Assembly (NCBI RefSeq): GCF_900156685.1
Contig: NZ_FTOJ01000001.1
Coordinates: forward strand, 806,001 to 870,000
Source: Chryseobacterium piscicola
Lineage (GTDB): Bacteria; Bacteroidota; Bacteroidia; Flavobacteriales; Weeksellaceae
Reading direction: 5' to 3'
Length of the DNA stretch: 64,000 bases
Each line of letters opens with the position of its first letter. The stretch's first letter is position 1. Positions 23,898 through 32,055 of the stretch are shown here, piece by piece. The translations under genes were made by a program, and so were the position numbers. The notes under the pieces were generated by a model, which saw only the letters and a list, made by a program, of their open reading frames with translations, ran no database searches and had not been told where the DNA came from.

Positions 23898-24449
23898 TTA
23901 GATTTGAGTTTCAGTTAAATTCTCGGTTGGATTTCCTGTAAAAAGACTGGGTGCAAAATGCCTTTCGTATTCGTCCTGCTTTTTGCGGATACTTTCAGCA
24001 TAATCGGGATATTCTGAACCTTTTGGAAGTGCAGACCACGCTTCTTTGTATTTCTCTTCTTTTTCCAATTCTTCGGCTTTCTGCATAGCTTCTTTATACT
24101 TTTTGTCTTTCGATTCCTTGTCTTTTTTCTCCTTGTCGGATTTTTCCTTTTCCATTGCAGATTGTTTTTTGGCTTCTTCAAGTTGTTTCATAAAACTTTC
24201 CATATTCACCATTAAACCCGATGCAGTTTGTAAAGGTTCGGCTATATTCTCAAAAAAACCGTTGTCTAATTCTTCGGCTGTTCCTCTTAAATTTAAAGGC
24301 GGAATGGTATTTTTCGCTTCGTCTCCGCATTGCTCATTTTTGAGCAACACGGAAGCAACATAATTGTTTTCTGTGGTTTGAGTTAAGGTAATTTGTAAAT
24401 CTCCTGTAAGATTCATCTTTGCTATTTGTCTGAAAAAATTGGTTTGCAT
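23898..24449 (-). CDS. PRTRC system protein E
   Basis: This 183-aa protein has N-terminal MQTNFFRQIAKMNLTGDLQI, a beta-rich first half ending near NIPLNLRGTAEELD-like sequence (IPPLNLRGTAEELD in the actual reading), then a long Lys/Glu-rich coiled coil (residues ~90-150). It is assigned to PRTRC protein E from these features and its place before protein C. The charged coiled coil produces long spurious frames on the other strand. Confidence 0.82.
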   Translation of the reverse strand: MQTNFFRQIAKMNLTGDLQITLTQTTENNYVASVLLKNEQCGDEAKNTIPPLNLRGTAEELDNGFFENIAEPLQTASGLMVNMESFMKQLEEAKKQSAMEKEKSDKEKKDKESKDKKYKEAMQKAEELEKEEKYKEAWSALPKGSEYPDYAESIRKKQDEYERHFAPSLFTGNPTENLTETQI

Positions 24450-24512
24450 TGTTGTTAAATTTTAGATTAAAAATTTAGATTCTAGATAGTTTTTCACTTC
24501 AATCAATGAAGA

Positions 24513-24941
24513 TTAAAATGGGAGATCATCTTCGATTTCATCTTGTACAAATTCATTTTTATGAGTTTTTGAATTGGTATTATCAGTTGATTTGTCCTTT
24601 TGTTCAAAGGAAATTTCATTTGATTCTGATTTCTTTCCGCTACTATGCAATTTGATATTAGAAGTATGGAAATTCAGTCCCGAACGGATTTCTCCATCTT
24701 TCCCAATCCATGCATTAGAACTTGCTCTGCCTGTTAATTCCACCAAAGTTCCCTTAGTTAATATTTTTGCCACATTTGGACTTATCCAATACGAACAATT
24801 GAAATAAGTGGTTTGTTCTACACGTTCGCCTTGTTTGGATTTGTAATTGTCATTGATGGCGATTGAAAAATTAACAACCTGTTTTGAATTAGTTAAGGTG
24901 TTGATTTCTGCATTTTTCGTAATTCTTCCGATGATGTTCAT
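24513..24941 (-). CDS. ssb: Single-stranded DNA-binding protein (mobile-element SSB)
   Basis: This 142-aa OB-fold SSB has the standard start MNIIGRITKNAEI, then VVNFSIAINDNYKSKQGE, TTYFNCSYW and LVELTGRASSNAWI. A Ser/Thr/Asp linker leads to the acidic tip DDLPF used to recruit replication partners. It lies upstream of the PRTRC genes on the same strand, as usual for these cassettes, and is probably the first gene of the operon. Confidence 0.92.
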   Translation of the reverse strand: MNIIGRITKNAEINTLTNSKQVVNFSIAINDNYKSKQGERVEQTTYFNCSYWISPNVAKILTKGTLVELTGRASSNAWIGKDGEIRSGLNFHTSNIKLHSSGKKSESNEISFEQKDKSTDNTNSKTHKNEFVQDEIEDDLPF

Positions 24942-25014
24942 AATAATTTGTTTTAAATGTTAATGATTGATTTTTTGTTAATAATTGATTTTTTATTACT
25001 GGTAAAATTTTCGA

Positions 25015-25185
25015 TTAAATTGATTTGGTTTCGAGGACACTCGGTTTTTTTTTAACTTTTACCAAATTGTAAAAGCATAATTTTTTGTTGTTTCTTTTGA
25101 TTTTTTCCGTTGATGTCAAAGAACGTCTGCATTTTGAATTGATTCGTACAACTGAGGTTCCGGCTTTTTCTTTGCCTATGACCAT
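25015..25185 (-). CDS. Small basic hypothetical protein (doubtful)
   Basis: This 56-aa frame runs from ATG 25185; a TTG start would extend it to 25206. The product is strongly basic (KCRRSLTSTEKIKRNNKK) with no recognised domain. It is on the same strand as the PRTRC genes, upstream of ssb. The lack of a domain match or an obvious promoter makes it uncertain. Confidence 0.28.
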   Translation of the reverse strand: MVIGKEKAGTSVVRINSKCRRSLTSTEKIKRNNKKLCFYNLVKVKKKPSVLETKSI

Positions 25186-25342
25186 TGGACAACATTTTTC
25201 ACACAAAACCCAGTTCGGTTCCGTTTAGAAAAAACAGAAATCCCGAATCGGGCTTGAAATTTTTTTGCTCGAAGAGTTTAGGAGTGTCTGGAAAAATTGT
25301 TGGAGCGAAGTGGAGAGAATTTTTTTAGAAACCCAAAAAGAT

Positions 25343-25382
25343 TTTTTTGAGTGAAAAATGCTGTACTACATTTGCAAATGTA
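25343..25382 (+). promoter_or_regulatory. Orphan promoter with 16-bp palindrome
   Basis: TTTG (25346-25349), 17 bp, and TACATTTG (25367-25374) make a near-consensus Bacteroidota promoter. The -7 box is one half of the perfect palindrome TACATTTGCAAATGTA (25367-25382), so it reads as a -7 box on both strands and resembles BlaI/MecI-type operators (TACA...TGTA). The surrounding 25186-25574 gap contains no gene I can support; the region may keep a promoter whose gene was lost. Confidence 0.45.
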
Positions 25383-25536
25383 AAAGCCAAACCACAATTG
25401 GAATTAATGAAATAACGTTGTTTATCGAGGGAGAATAAAGGAAAGTCAGTAAGAAATAGGGTTTTATAGTTTAGATCTTTAAATTTTAAGCATAATTTTC
25501 AAGAAACACTATTATTACATATTCGCATAGAATTTG

Positions 25537-25544
25537 TATCTTTG
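25537..25544 (+). promoter_or_regulatory. -7 box of the small-protein/GNAT pair
   Basis: TATCTTTG is a perfect TAnnTTTG box 30 bp before ATG 25575. It lies partly inside the longer frame opening at 25542, so it supports the downstream start. No clear -33 element is seen. Confidence 0.5.
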
Positions 25545-25574
25545 CGTACAATTAGTTTAATAGAAGAATCAATT

Positions 25575-25730
25575 ATGGCAACAACCTTAAATATTACTCC
25601 GGCTGTAAAGGGTAAAGAATCTAAGCGATTCAATGCTGTAATCTCTAAAAGCAGGGTAAATAAAGTATCCGATGTAAAAAAGAATAAAATATTTGCATTG
25701 GTAGGTAAAGTTATGGCTAAAAACGCCTAA
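25575..25730 (+). CDS. Small basic protein, candidate antitoxin
   Basis: This 51-aa protein (MATTLNITPAVKGKESKRFN at the N-terminus) is Lys-rich and ends in KIFALVGKVMAKNA. It is not a ribbon-helix-helix DUF1778 antitoxin by eye. It lies 5 bp upstream of a GNAT protein resembling TacT/AtaT toxins, the usual order for antitoxin then toxin. Both read opposite to the surrounding - strand element genes and have their own -7 box, as expected for a self-contained module. Confidence 0.6.
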   Translation: MATTLNITPAVKGKESKRFNAVISKSRVNKVSDVKKNKIFALVGKVMAKNA

Positions 25731-25735
25731 AAACT

Positions 25736-26272
25736 ATGGATTTATCCGATTTTACCTTTTCTTCTATGAATGAAGATGATGATTTATCCGATTTTGATTG
25801 TGACGACGAGGAAATGAACGAATTCTTCAAAGAGGATTCTAAAAAATTTCAATCCGAAAAAATTACAAATACTTATTTATTCAAAGAAGGCAACAGAATT
25901 GTAGCTTTCTTTTCTATTTCCAATGATTGCCTTAATGACTTAGGCTACGAAAACAATATTTGGAATAAACTCCACCGCAAAATTAAATTACCTAACGAAA
26001 AGAGGATTCGCCAATATCCTGCTGTAAAAATTACGCGGTTGGGTATTGATAAAGAATATCAGGGAAAAGGACTTTCGCACCAACTTCTTGACTTTATCAA
26101 AGGTTGGACTTTTATACAGCACAAACCTGCTTGCAGATTACTAATTCTGGATGCATACAATCACCCGAAACAAACAGAAATGTATCAGAAAAATGATTTT
26201 ACATTTCTCCTCAATTCAGACGAAAATGACAAACACAGGTTTATGTATTTCGATTTAATGAGATTGGAATAA
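25736..26272 (+). CDS. GNAT acetyltransferase, candidate TacT/AtaT-like toxin
   Basis: This 178-aa GNAT protein carries the start seen in GNAT toxins (FDCDDEEMNEFFKEDSKKF, residues ~18-36). The acetyl-CoA site follows: ITRLGIDKEYQGKGLSHQLLDF (~98-119), where QGKGLS is the loop. MYQKNDFTFLL comes near the end. TacT-type toxins acetylate charged tRNA; housekeeping GNATs with the same start also exist. The tight coupling (5 bp) to a small basic protein on a mobile element favours the toxin reading. Not proven. Confidence 0.7.
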   Translation: MDLSDFTFSSMNEDDDLSDFDCDDEEMNEFFKEDSKKFQSEKITNTYLFKEGNRIVAFFSISNDCLNDLGYENNIWNKLHRKIKLPNEKRIRQYPAVKITRLGIDKEYQGKGLSHQLLDFIKGWTFIQHKPACRLLILDAYNHPKQTEMYQKNDFTFLLNSDENDKHRFMYFDLMRLE

Positions 26273-26430
26273 TCTGAATGACTGTTACTTGAAATTATAA
26301 AACCATTCTTGTTAGACTTAAAAACTGATAAAAATAAAAACTATTTTGAAATTTTGGTATATTTATCTCCTCTTACAGAAACACTCAACCGTTATCTGTG
26401 ATTAAAAACACGCCAAAACAAACAAAAAAT

Positions 26431-27021
26431 ATGGAGCAAATTCGACAATCTCACGACAGGACAGTTGATACAATTTTAGCAACCTCAAAAAAACATTGGG
26501 CAACTTATATTGTCCCACTTTTTGCATTAATTTTAGGATTATTATTTCTAATTTTTAAAAGTTATTTATTCGGTATTGTACTCGCAACTTTTGGAATTAT
26601 AAAAATTTTATCAAATAAATCAACTTCTTGGACATTGACAAATGAAGATTTAGTAATTAAATCAGGATTTATGCCATGGCGAAAAACTTACTTTGAAATT
26701 CCAAAGGAAGATATTTACGAAGCATTTTATAGCAAATCAATGTTTGGAAGTATATTTGGATTTGGAAATTTAGCAATTAGACGAACTGAAGGAACGACTT
26801 CTTCATTTTCGTGTTCGGGAATGACAGAGGCAAAAGAAATTATGGGTTCAATAAATTCGCTGGTTAGGGAAATTAAAAAAAGTCCAAAAACGAATACAAT
26901 GAATTTTACAAATAATATTTCTTTAGCAGACGAAATTCAAAAACTTGTGGAATTAAAAAATCAAGGAATATTAAACGAAGACGAATTTAATATGCAAAAA
27001 CAAAGGTTGATTAACCACTGA
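26431..27021 (+). CDS. Membrane protein with PH-like and SHOCT domains
   Basis: The start is chosen at ATG 26431 (MEQIRQSHDRTVDTILATSK), 196 aa. Two adjacent hydrophobic segments (~residues 22-58) come first, then a PH-like beta domain (TNEDLVIKSGFMPWRKTYFE). It ends in a SHOCT motif (LADEIQKLVELKNQGILNEDEFNMQKQRLI), typical of small bacterial membrane proteins. It is an isolated + strand gene in the mobile region; role unknown. Confidence 0.7.
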   Translation: MEQIRQSHDRTVDTILATSKKHWATYIVPLFALILGLLFLIFKSYLFGIVLATFGIIKILSNKSTSWTLTNEDLVIKSGFMPWRKTYFEIPKEDIYEAFYSKSMFGSIFGFGNLAIRRTEGTTSSFSCSGMTEAKEIMGSINSLVREIKKSPKTNTMNFTNNISLADEIQKLVELKNQGILNEDEFNMQKQRLINH

Positions 27022-27059
27022 TAACTGTTGCGTAATCCTTTAATTTTAAAGTTATTTAA

Positions 27060-27194
27060 TCTCTTTTAAATAATTTTAAAGAAGATTTTGTTTTTCCAAA
27101 AGTAAGTTTTGGAAATTTTTGGAATAGTTTAGAAAGAAGCTATTATAGAATGGTTGAAATGGTTCGTCAAAATGAAGGTTCAATTTTATACTAA
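27060..27194 (+). pseudogene. 3' remnant of an unidentified gene
   Basis: This 44-codon open stretch has no plausible start and ends in a stop at 27192; it reads FVFPKVSFGNFWNSLERS and then YYRMVEMVRQNEGSILY. Composition looks coding, so it is probably the end of a truncated gene. I do not recognise the family. Confidence 0.35.
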
Positions 27195-27205
27195 ATAAAG
27201 TTAAT

Positions 27206-28063
27206 TTACTTTTCAGAAATTCTATCATCACTGCAAAACCACTCATTCAAATCCTTAAATTCCCTATAAATCAAAGAACAATCCTCTACGTTCTTGTATT
27301 TTTTCAAAATCTTTTCTTTTACAGCGAATCCATTTTTATCATTGTCTAAAAAAAGCAAAATTTTGTCATATTTCTTCAGCGTTTCATCAGCTTTGAAGAG
27401 CATTGCCGTGGAGTTTAAAATCAGAAAATCGCAAGTTGAATTATCCGATTTTTCTAAATTCCGATAAGTGAGATAATCAAAAAACCCTTCGAAAACAGCC
27501 ATTTCATTTGCTATTTTACTTTCGCTTTGAATTAGCGTAATATCCTTTTTTCCTAAGCAAATTTTTGAATACGAATTACGAATTTCAAAACCGCCGAAAT
27601 TATTCTGAAACCCAATACCGAAATATTTTTTCCCATTAAGTTCATATTGGATTTCCTTCACCAGATGCTTTTGTTCATGTACTTTTCGCAATTTTAAATA
27701 CTGAATTAAAGCATGATGATTGATTTCGCATATTTTCAGAATTTTGTAATTGTTTTCAGGCATGATTTCTTTATTTTGAATTTGATTTTCATTCGAAAAA
27801 TCCAAGCTGGAAAGATATTTCAACGCTTCCGAAACAGAACATTTCTTCATCTCTTGAGCGATGGAAATCACATCATAATTTTTGCCCGTACCAAAATCAA
27901 ATGCATTATTTTTCACAAAATCAACCGACAAACTTGGAATTTTCTCCTCTCTGTCCAGCGCAAAATAAAAACCTGTTTTTCGGTTTTCTTTGACGGGAAA
28001 CAGATTGAACGACTCTAAAACAATTCTGATTGAAACTTTATTTTTTATTTCTTCACAATTCAT
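27206..28063 (-). CDS. Toprim-domain primase-like protein of the element
   Basis: This 285-aa protein resembles the small DnaG-like primases of Bacteroidota mobile elements. The N-terminal ~80 residues follow the CHC2 zinc-binding fold (TGFYFALDREEKIPSL, then FDFGTGKNYDVISIA) but lack the zinc-binding Cys/His. The C-terminal half is a Toprim domain with the catalytic Glu in VFEGFFDYL (~residue 193) and DxD in LLFLDNDKNG (~245). No helicase domain is present. It lies beside the iteron origin and Rep gene, consistent with a role in element replication. Confidence 0.78.
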   Translation of the reverse strand: MNCEEIKNKVSIRIVLESFNLFPVKENRKTGFYFALDREEKIPSLSVDFVKNNAFDFGTGKNYDVISIAQEMKKCSVSEALKYLSSLDFSNENQIQNKEIMPENNYKILKICEINHHALIQYLKLRKVHEQKHLVKEIQYELNGKKYFGIGFQNNFGGFEIRNSYSKICLGKKDITLIQSESKIANEMAVFEGFFDYLTYRNLEKSDNSTCDFLILNSTAMLFKADETLKKYDKILLFLDNDKNGFAVKEKILKKYKNVEDCSLIYREFKDLNEWFCSDDRISEK

Positions 28064-28199
28064 TTTTTTTTCTTTTTTAAAGCAAATTTTTTAACCCCAT
28101 TTCCCTTTTCAATAAAAAAAAGACTTTTTAATTACTTTTAAATATACTTTTAGTAAACTGTCAAATCCTTTTCGTGCAAAGGCTTTAGGTTCATTTTTC

Positions 28200-28495
28200 G
28201 GTGAGTGCAATTCCGAATTGTGGGTGAGTGCAATTCCGAAAGTGAGGTGAGTGCAATTCCGAAAATAAACCCATTTTTTGGTGAGCGTAATTCCGAATTG
28301 AAGTTTTTGTTTTTATTCATTTTATTATTGATTTTCAGGGTTATCCACAATTTTTGAGATTTATCAGCAATTTTGAATGATTTTGTATTTTTTGGTGAGT
28401 GCAATTCCGAAAACTTGACTTTGAAAATTGGATTTTTAACGTTTCTTTGACTTTGGTGAGTGCAAATCCGAAATTAGGGTGAGTGCAATTCCGAA
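28200..28495 (+). repeat. Iteron array: replication origin of the element
   Basis: Seven direct copies of the 18-mer GGTGAGTGCAATTCCGAA start at 28200, 28223, 28246, 28280 (variant GCGTAA), 28394, 28455 (variant AAATCC) and 28478. Three of the intervals are exactly 23 bp, about two helical turns. An AT-rich stretch with a DnaA box lies in the middle. The array ends 2 bp before the coding end of the Rep gene. This is the form of an iteron-controlled theta origin. The gap 28064-28499 holds nothing else; an apparent - strand frame across it is an artefact of the repeats. Confidence 0.9.
28341..28349 (+). other. DnaA box
   Basis: TTATCCACA, an exact match to the DnaA box consensus, lies in the AT-rich gap between the two iteron groups. 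A related TTATCAGCA follows at 28361. Confidence 0.7.
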
Positions 28496-28496
28496 T

Positions 28497-29606
28497 TCAG
28501 AGGATATTCGGATAAGCATTAGGCATTAGTTTCCCCATTTTCGTCTCTCGATAAATCAAAATGATGAACTGTTGAATTTCGTTTAAAAATGCTTTTCCTT
28601 GAAATTCGGTAGATTTTATTTTCTTCAATCTATAATTTCGGATAAACTTCCGAAACGCTTTTTCAATCAGCTCTCTGGTTTGATGAATATTTCGGTATTG
28701 ATGAAAAAATGAAGACATTCCCGTTTCTATTAAACCATATCGTTTTTTGAAATAATTTAATCTTCGAGTTATTTTTTCCCTCTGGTCAAGATGTTCCGTT
28801 GTGTTAAAAGATAAATTACCCTCCAAAATAGTTTTGGTCTGGTAAGGAATGATGAAAACCGAATCTTTTTTATAATTGTAATTAAAGGAAAATGTATTGA
28901 ATTTGTTCAAACTGATTCTCGCAGGTTTTAGAAATTTAAAACAAAAATCCTTGGCAGTTTTGTAATTCAACCCAAATTTTTTATTCAAAGTTGAAAGTTT
29001 TAAAACCGTTCCATTTTCTGGTAGTTTTGAAAGCCAAATTGCAAAAATAATATGTTTATTGTTTCTGATATTGTAAACCAAATTATACAAAACGTAGTTG
29101 TATTCGGGTATTATCAATAGTTTTTTCAGCCAATAACTACTGATTAAAAATGTAGTAAATCCTCTTTGGTCGTAACTTGGTGTGGAAATTAATCCACCGA
29201 ACGTTTTGATTTCTTTTCCTTTTGAATTAACGGATTTGTACCAACCCATTTTGAATCGGGCAAGAAATTCATACGCATCAATCACCTGTTTTGTTGAACC
29301 GCTTGGCGAAATTTTACTATTTCGGATTTTTATGGCGGCGAAAATATTGTTTTCGGTTTCAAATTCGTCGTCAAATAAACTGAGCTGTTTTGGACGGTCC
29401 TCCGGACGAAATTGTTCACTACCGATAATCGAAATGATATTGAAAATCACCCGGAGAGCGTTGATAGGAATATCGGCCGCTTCATGATCTTCAAAAATAA
29501 AATCATCCACAAATTGATTTCCCAGCCGAATTCTGTCGGGAATTTTCTCGTTTTTGTCTTCAAATTTCTTGCGGATTAACCTTAAATCCTTTTCCGGAAT
29601 TGCCAT
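28497..29606 (-). CDS. Replication initiation protein (Rep_3-like, iteron-binding)
   Basis: This 369-aa initiator of Bacteroidota plasmids and elements is read from its winged-helix layout: PINALRVIFNIISIIGSEQF early, then YNLVYNIRNNKHIIFAIWLS, LSTLNKKFGLNYKTAKDFCF and YNYKKDSVFIIPYQTKT in the second domain. Its coding 3' end adjoins the iteron array at 28200-28495, which it should bind to start replication. The gene is read away from the element's + strand cargo. The family is inferred from context plus fold pattern rather than a single hallmark motif. Confidence 0.75.
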   Translation of the reverse strand: MAIPEKDLRLIRKKFEDKNEKIPDRIRLGNQFVDDFIFEDHEAADIPINALRVIFNIISIIGSEQFRPEDRPKQLSLFDDEFETENNIFAAIKIRNSKISPSGSTKQVIDAYEFLARFKMGWYKSVNSKGKEIKTFGGLISTPSYDQRGFTTFLISSYWLKKLLIIPEYNYVLYNLVYNIRNNKHIIFAIWLSKLPENGTVLKLSTLNKKFGLNYKTAKDFCFKFLKPARISLNKFNTFSFNYNYKKDSVFIIPYQTKTILEGNLSFNTTEHLDQREKITRRLNYFKKRYGLIETGMSSFFHQYRNIHQTRELIEKAFRKFIRNYRLKKIKSTEFQGKAFLNEIQQFIILIYRETKMGKLMPNAYPNIL

Positions 29607-29629
29607 AATTGACTTGAAAATATTTTAAT

Positions 29630-30349
29630 TTATTTTGAAATAGGACGTTTGATATTGGGAATTAAATCCAAAGATGAAATTTGATTATTGGTATCATTTT
29701 TCATGTATGGCAAAGCACTTTTCAATGAAGATTTCCAGTTGGTAATTGGTCTTCCCGAATTGTTTTCCCAATTATTTTTTGTCCACGAATCGTATTTTTC
29801 TTTAATGCTAGAATCCAAGATTGTTTCGTAATTATCCAATGTTTTTGCATAAGTCATGAATTCTTCTAATGCGGGAATTTCAGAGGTTTTAATCAAACGA
29901 TTTAGAAAATGGCTATCTAATATTTGATCGTTCTGTTCTGGAATTTTGGGAAAAATTTTAGATTGTAAATCAAATAATTCTAAATTTTCAGTAATCTGAA
30001 CTTGGATTTCATTTTCTTTTGAATTTGAAATCTGTGATGGATTTTGAATTTTTTTTGATTCTGGTATTTCCAAGGGATAATTCAACGATAATCTATATGA
30101 ACAAGGAAATCCTATTTTATTTTCATACTGAATCAATCCAGATTTTCGCAACTTTTCCTTTGTTGGTTTTACGGTTTTTTTCGTGATGCTCAAAACATTA
30201 CTAATAGTAACATCGGAAACGGAAATAGTATAACTTTCAGCATCATTTCCCAATTTCAGAAGATACAAGTACATTGCGATTGCCGTAGAACCGAGCTTTG
30301 TTTTTTTGTTAAAATCCCATAATTTTTGGATAAGTTCCTGATAATACAT
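29630..30349 (-). CDS. Winged-helix DNA-binding protein of the element
   Basis: I place the start at ATG 30349 (MYYQELIQKLWDFNKKTKLG), 2 bp after the DUF3853 stop, giving 239 aa; the frame runs further up only by overlapping that gene. The N-terminal third is a winged-helix pattern (AIAMYLYLLKLGN, then TISNVLSITKKTVKPTKEKL, then LIQYEN). The C-terminal part ends KNNWENNSGRPITNWKSSLK, a segment typical of replication-associated element proteins. Probably replication or regulation of the element; not assigned to a named family. Confidence 0.6.
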   Translation of the reverse strand: MYYQELIQKLWDFNKKTKLGSTAIAMYLYLLKLGNDAESYTISVSDVTISNVLSITKKTVKPTKEKLRKSGLIQYENKIGFPCSYRLSLNYPLEIPESKKIQNPSQISNSKENEIQVQITENLELFDLQSKIFPKIPEQNDQILDSHFLNRLIKTSEIPALEEFMTYAKTLDNYETILDSSIKEKYDSWTKNNWENNSGRPITNWKSSLKSALPYMKNDTNNQISSLDLIPNIKRPISK

Positions 30350-30351
30350 CT

Positions 30352-30603
30352 TTATTGCCGTGCAAAAAGTTCCATCGCCTTTTTCTTGTCGATGATGATA
30401 ATATTTCCTTTCTGAATTATTGCAGCATCTAAAATTCCCGAAGATTTGATTTCTGATGCTTTTGAAATCGAGCAACCCAGAATTTTTGCCAAACCTTTCA
30501 AGCCGTATTCGTATTTACTTTCCGTGTTGAATTTTTTAGAAATTTCCAAAAATTCTTCAACGGTCAACTTCCAAATAGGTGTTTTTGGGTCTATATTTTT
30601 CAT
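30352..30603 (-). CDS. DUF3853 family protein
   Basis: This 83-aa HTH-like protein common on Bacteroidota integrative elements has TPIWKLTVEEFLEI at the N-terminus, then KGLAKILGCSISKASEIKSSG (the helix-turn-helix) and IIQKGNIIIIDKKKAMELF. It is followed almost directly by the winged-helix gene. Likely DNA-binding regulator; function not established. Confidence 0.78.
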   Translation of the reverse strand: MKNIDPKTPIWKLTVEEFLEISKKFNTESKYEYGLKGLAKILGCSISKASEIKSSGILDAAIIQKGNIIIIDKKKAMELFARQ

Positions 30604-30653
30604 AAAAACGATGATTTATGTTTTGATTAAAAAGTTTGAAAACACTACAATGA

Positions 30654-30935
30654 CTATCTTTTAGAAAAAGATTTATTGTAATATTCGTCCATCGTTTTTT
30701 CCACATCGGAAAGTTTGTAATAGATTTTGTTTCCGACTTGGGAAAAAGATATTTTGCCTTCATCACGCCAAGTTTGCGCGGTTCTGCGAGATATTTTCAG
30801 CATTTTGATAAACTCTTCATTATCCAAAAATACTTCCTGTTTTGGAAGGTTTTTATTGCTGATTTTGTGGTGAATTTGATCAATTTTCGATATTAAGGTT
30901 TCGAATTGCTCTTTTGAGAAGATAATTGCTTCCAT
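30654..30935 (-). CDS. Helix-turn-helix (excisionase/MerR-like) protein
   Basis: In this 93-aa protein the core reads FIKMLKISRRTAQTWRDEGK and then ISFSQVGNKIYYKLSDVEKTM, the helix-turn-helix plus wing of the excisionase-type family. Such proteins next to a tyrosine integrase often act as recombination directionality factors or regulators. The 88-bp gap to 31024 contains nothing recognised. Confidence 0.78.
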   Translation of the reverse strand: MEAIIFSKEQFETLISKIDQIHHKISNKNLPKQEVFLDNEEFIKMLKISRRTAQTWRDEGKISFSQVGNKIYYKLSDVEKTMDEYYNKSFSKR

Positions 30936-31023
30936 TGTTTTTAAATATTTAAATTTTATGAAGCAAAATTGAGCAAAAGAAAAAAGTCCCGAAGTCCCGA
31001 AATGGTCACGGCGGGACTAGTTT

Positions 31024-31932
31024 TTATATGAGTTTGTTTATATCCACACGTTTATTGGATTTTGGTCTTTTATCGTATTTTGATGGTCGTAAAATCGTTT
31101 CAACGGTTGCAGAGCTGATTTCGTTCCCATCCTTATCTACAAAATTAGTACAGATTAACGCCACAAAATCATTCGTATTTCCATCTAAAAATGGTTTTCC
31201 TTCGATAAACAATTCTCTGTTGAGTTGAAAAAAAACATCCACAAACTGATTAAGATTGCTGTTAACCTTAATTTTATTTCCCGAAGTATGATTAGGAAAT
31301 CGAATGGAAGTGTTTTTTACTAGTTGTTCTTCTAATTTTTTAATTTCAAAGAGACGTTCGATTTCCTTGGTGCATTGTTCGTCAAATTGTGGAAGGTTTC
31401 GGTTGATGAAATCAATGACAGATTGCTGATAATCGTATTTCTGATGGGTTAAGTAAACGAGTTTCTCTTCAAAAATCTTTATATCGTTTAGTATTTCTTT
31501 TACTTCTTTAAAACTAAAATGCCGTTCTTCACTGACGGCATTGATATCTTTTTTACAAGGTCTCGTAGGACTTATGATGGATTCTTGGGTGTTGAGTTCA
31601 TACCTTTTCACTTCTATACAGGCTTGAAATTTAATAAACCTGCTTTCGTTCTTGTTTTTACAAAAGAGATTTGTATTCACTAATATGAGTTCTTCAAAAC
31701 TATTAAGCCAAAGTATTGGCGTTTTGGTAATATCACAGTGATGATTTATAAAATCTGAAATTTGTGAGTGTTTTAATTGAAAAACCTTATGAATGAGGCT
31801 TTGGCAATAGAATGACAAATTTTCTTCGGTGATTTTTTCTACATCAAATAACGAATTGAAAGCTTCTGTAACTATTACAGAAGTAAGCTCTGTAAAGGGA
31901 GCGGTTTCCATAAGCGGGTAATCTTGAATCAT
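31024..31932 (-). CDS. Hypothetical protein of the element
   Basis: This 302-aa soluble protein is not recognised. It is helical in the middle (KEVKEILNDIKIFEEKLVYL, residues ~145-164), with Cys in the first third and a basic end (RPSKYDKRPKSNKRVDINKL). It sits between the excisionase-like and integrase genes on the same strand, the place where RteC-like regulators are found in related elements, but I see no RteC motif. Probably an element-specific regulatory protein. Confidence 0.6.
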   Translation of the reverse strand: MIQDYPLMETAPFTELTSVIVTEAFNSLFDVEKITEENLSFYCQSLIHKVFQLKHSQISDFINHHCDITKTPILWLNSFEELILVNTNLFCKNKNESRFIKFQACIEVKRYELNTQESIISPTRPCKKDINAVSEERHFSFKEVKEILNDIKIFEEKLVYLTHQKYDYQQSVIDFINRNLPQFDEQCTKEIERLFEIKKLEEQLVKNTSIRFPNHTSGNKIKVNSNLNQFVDVFFQLNRELFIEGKPFLDGNTNDFVALICTNFVDKDGNEISSATVETILRPSKYDKRPKSNKRVDINKLI

Positions 31933-31998
31933 AATATTTTATTGAAACCTCCAAAGTTGGGTTTATAGCATTTTTTAATTCAAAAAGTACTATATAGA

Positions 31999-32014
31999 TT
32001 TATAAAAGTATAAA
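31999..32014. promoter_or_regulatory. Additional TTTATA-N4-TATAAA inverted repeat
   Basis: TTTATA-AAAG-TATAAA has the same arms as the repeats at 3217, 7569 and 10204. Here it lies 67 bp upstream of the - strand gene starting at 31932, without a matching TAnnTTTG at 47 bp on either strand. In such AT-rich DNA it may be chance. Confidence 0.3.
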
Positions 32015-32055
32015 TGCTTTTAGAAGAAAAACATTTATACTTTTTGAAAAATTTA

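Noticed and set aside
24046..24363. Long + strand frame opposite PRTRC protein E
   Set aside because: It mirrors the Lys/Glu coiled coil of protein E and has a Ser/Phe-only composition.
25542..25574. Upstream extension of the small candidate antitoxin
   Set aside because: It overlaps the TATCTTTG -7 box.
28150..28404. 84-codon frame on the - strand
   Set aside because: It runs over the iterons, and its repeated LHSP/IRNCTHRK-like segments are just the 18-mer read as protein.
28200..28495. CRISPR-like array
   Set aside because: Repeats of 18 bp with 5-bp gaps and no spacers of uniform length or cas genes; they are iterons beside a Rep gene.
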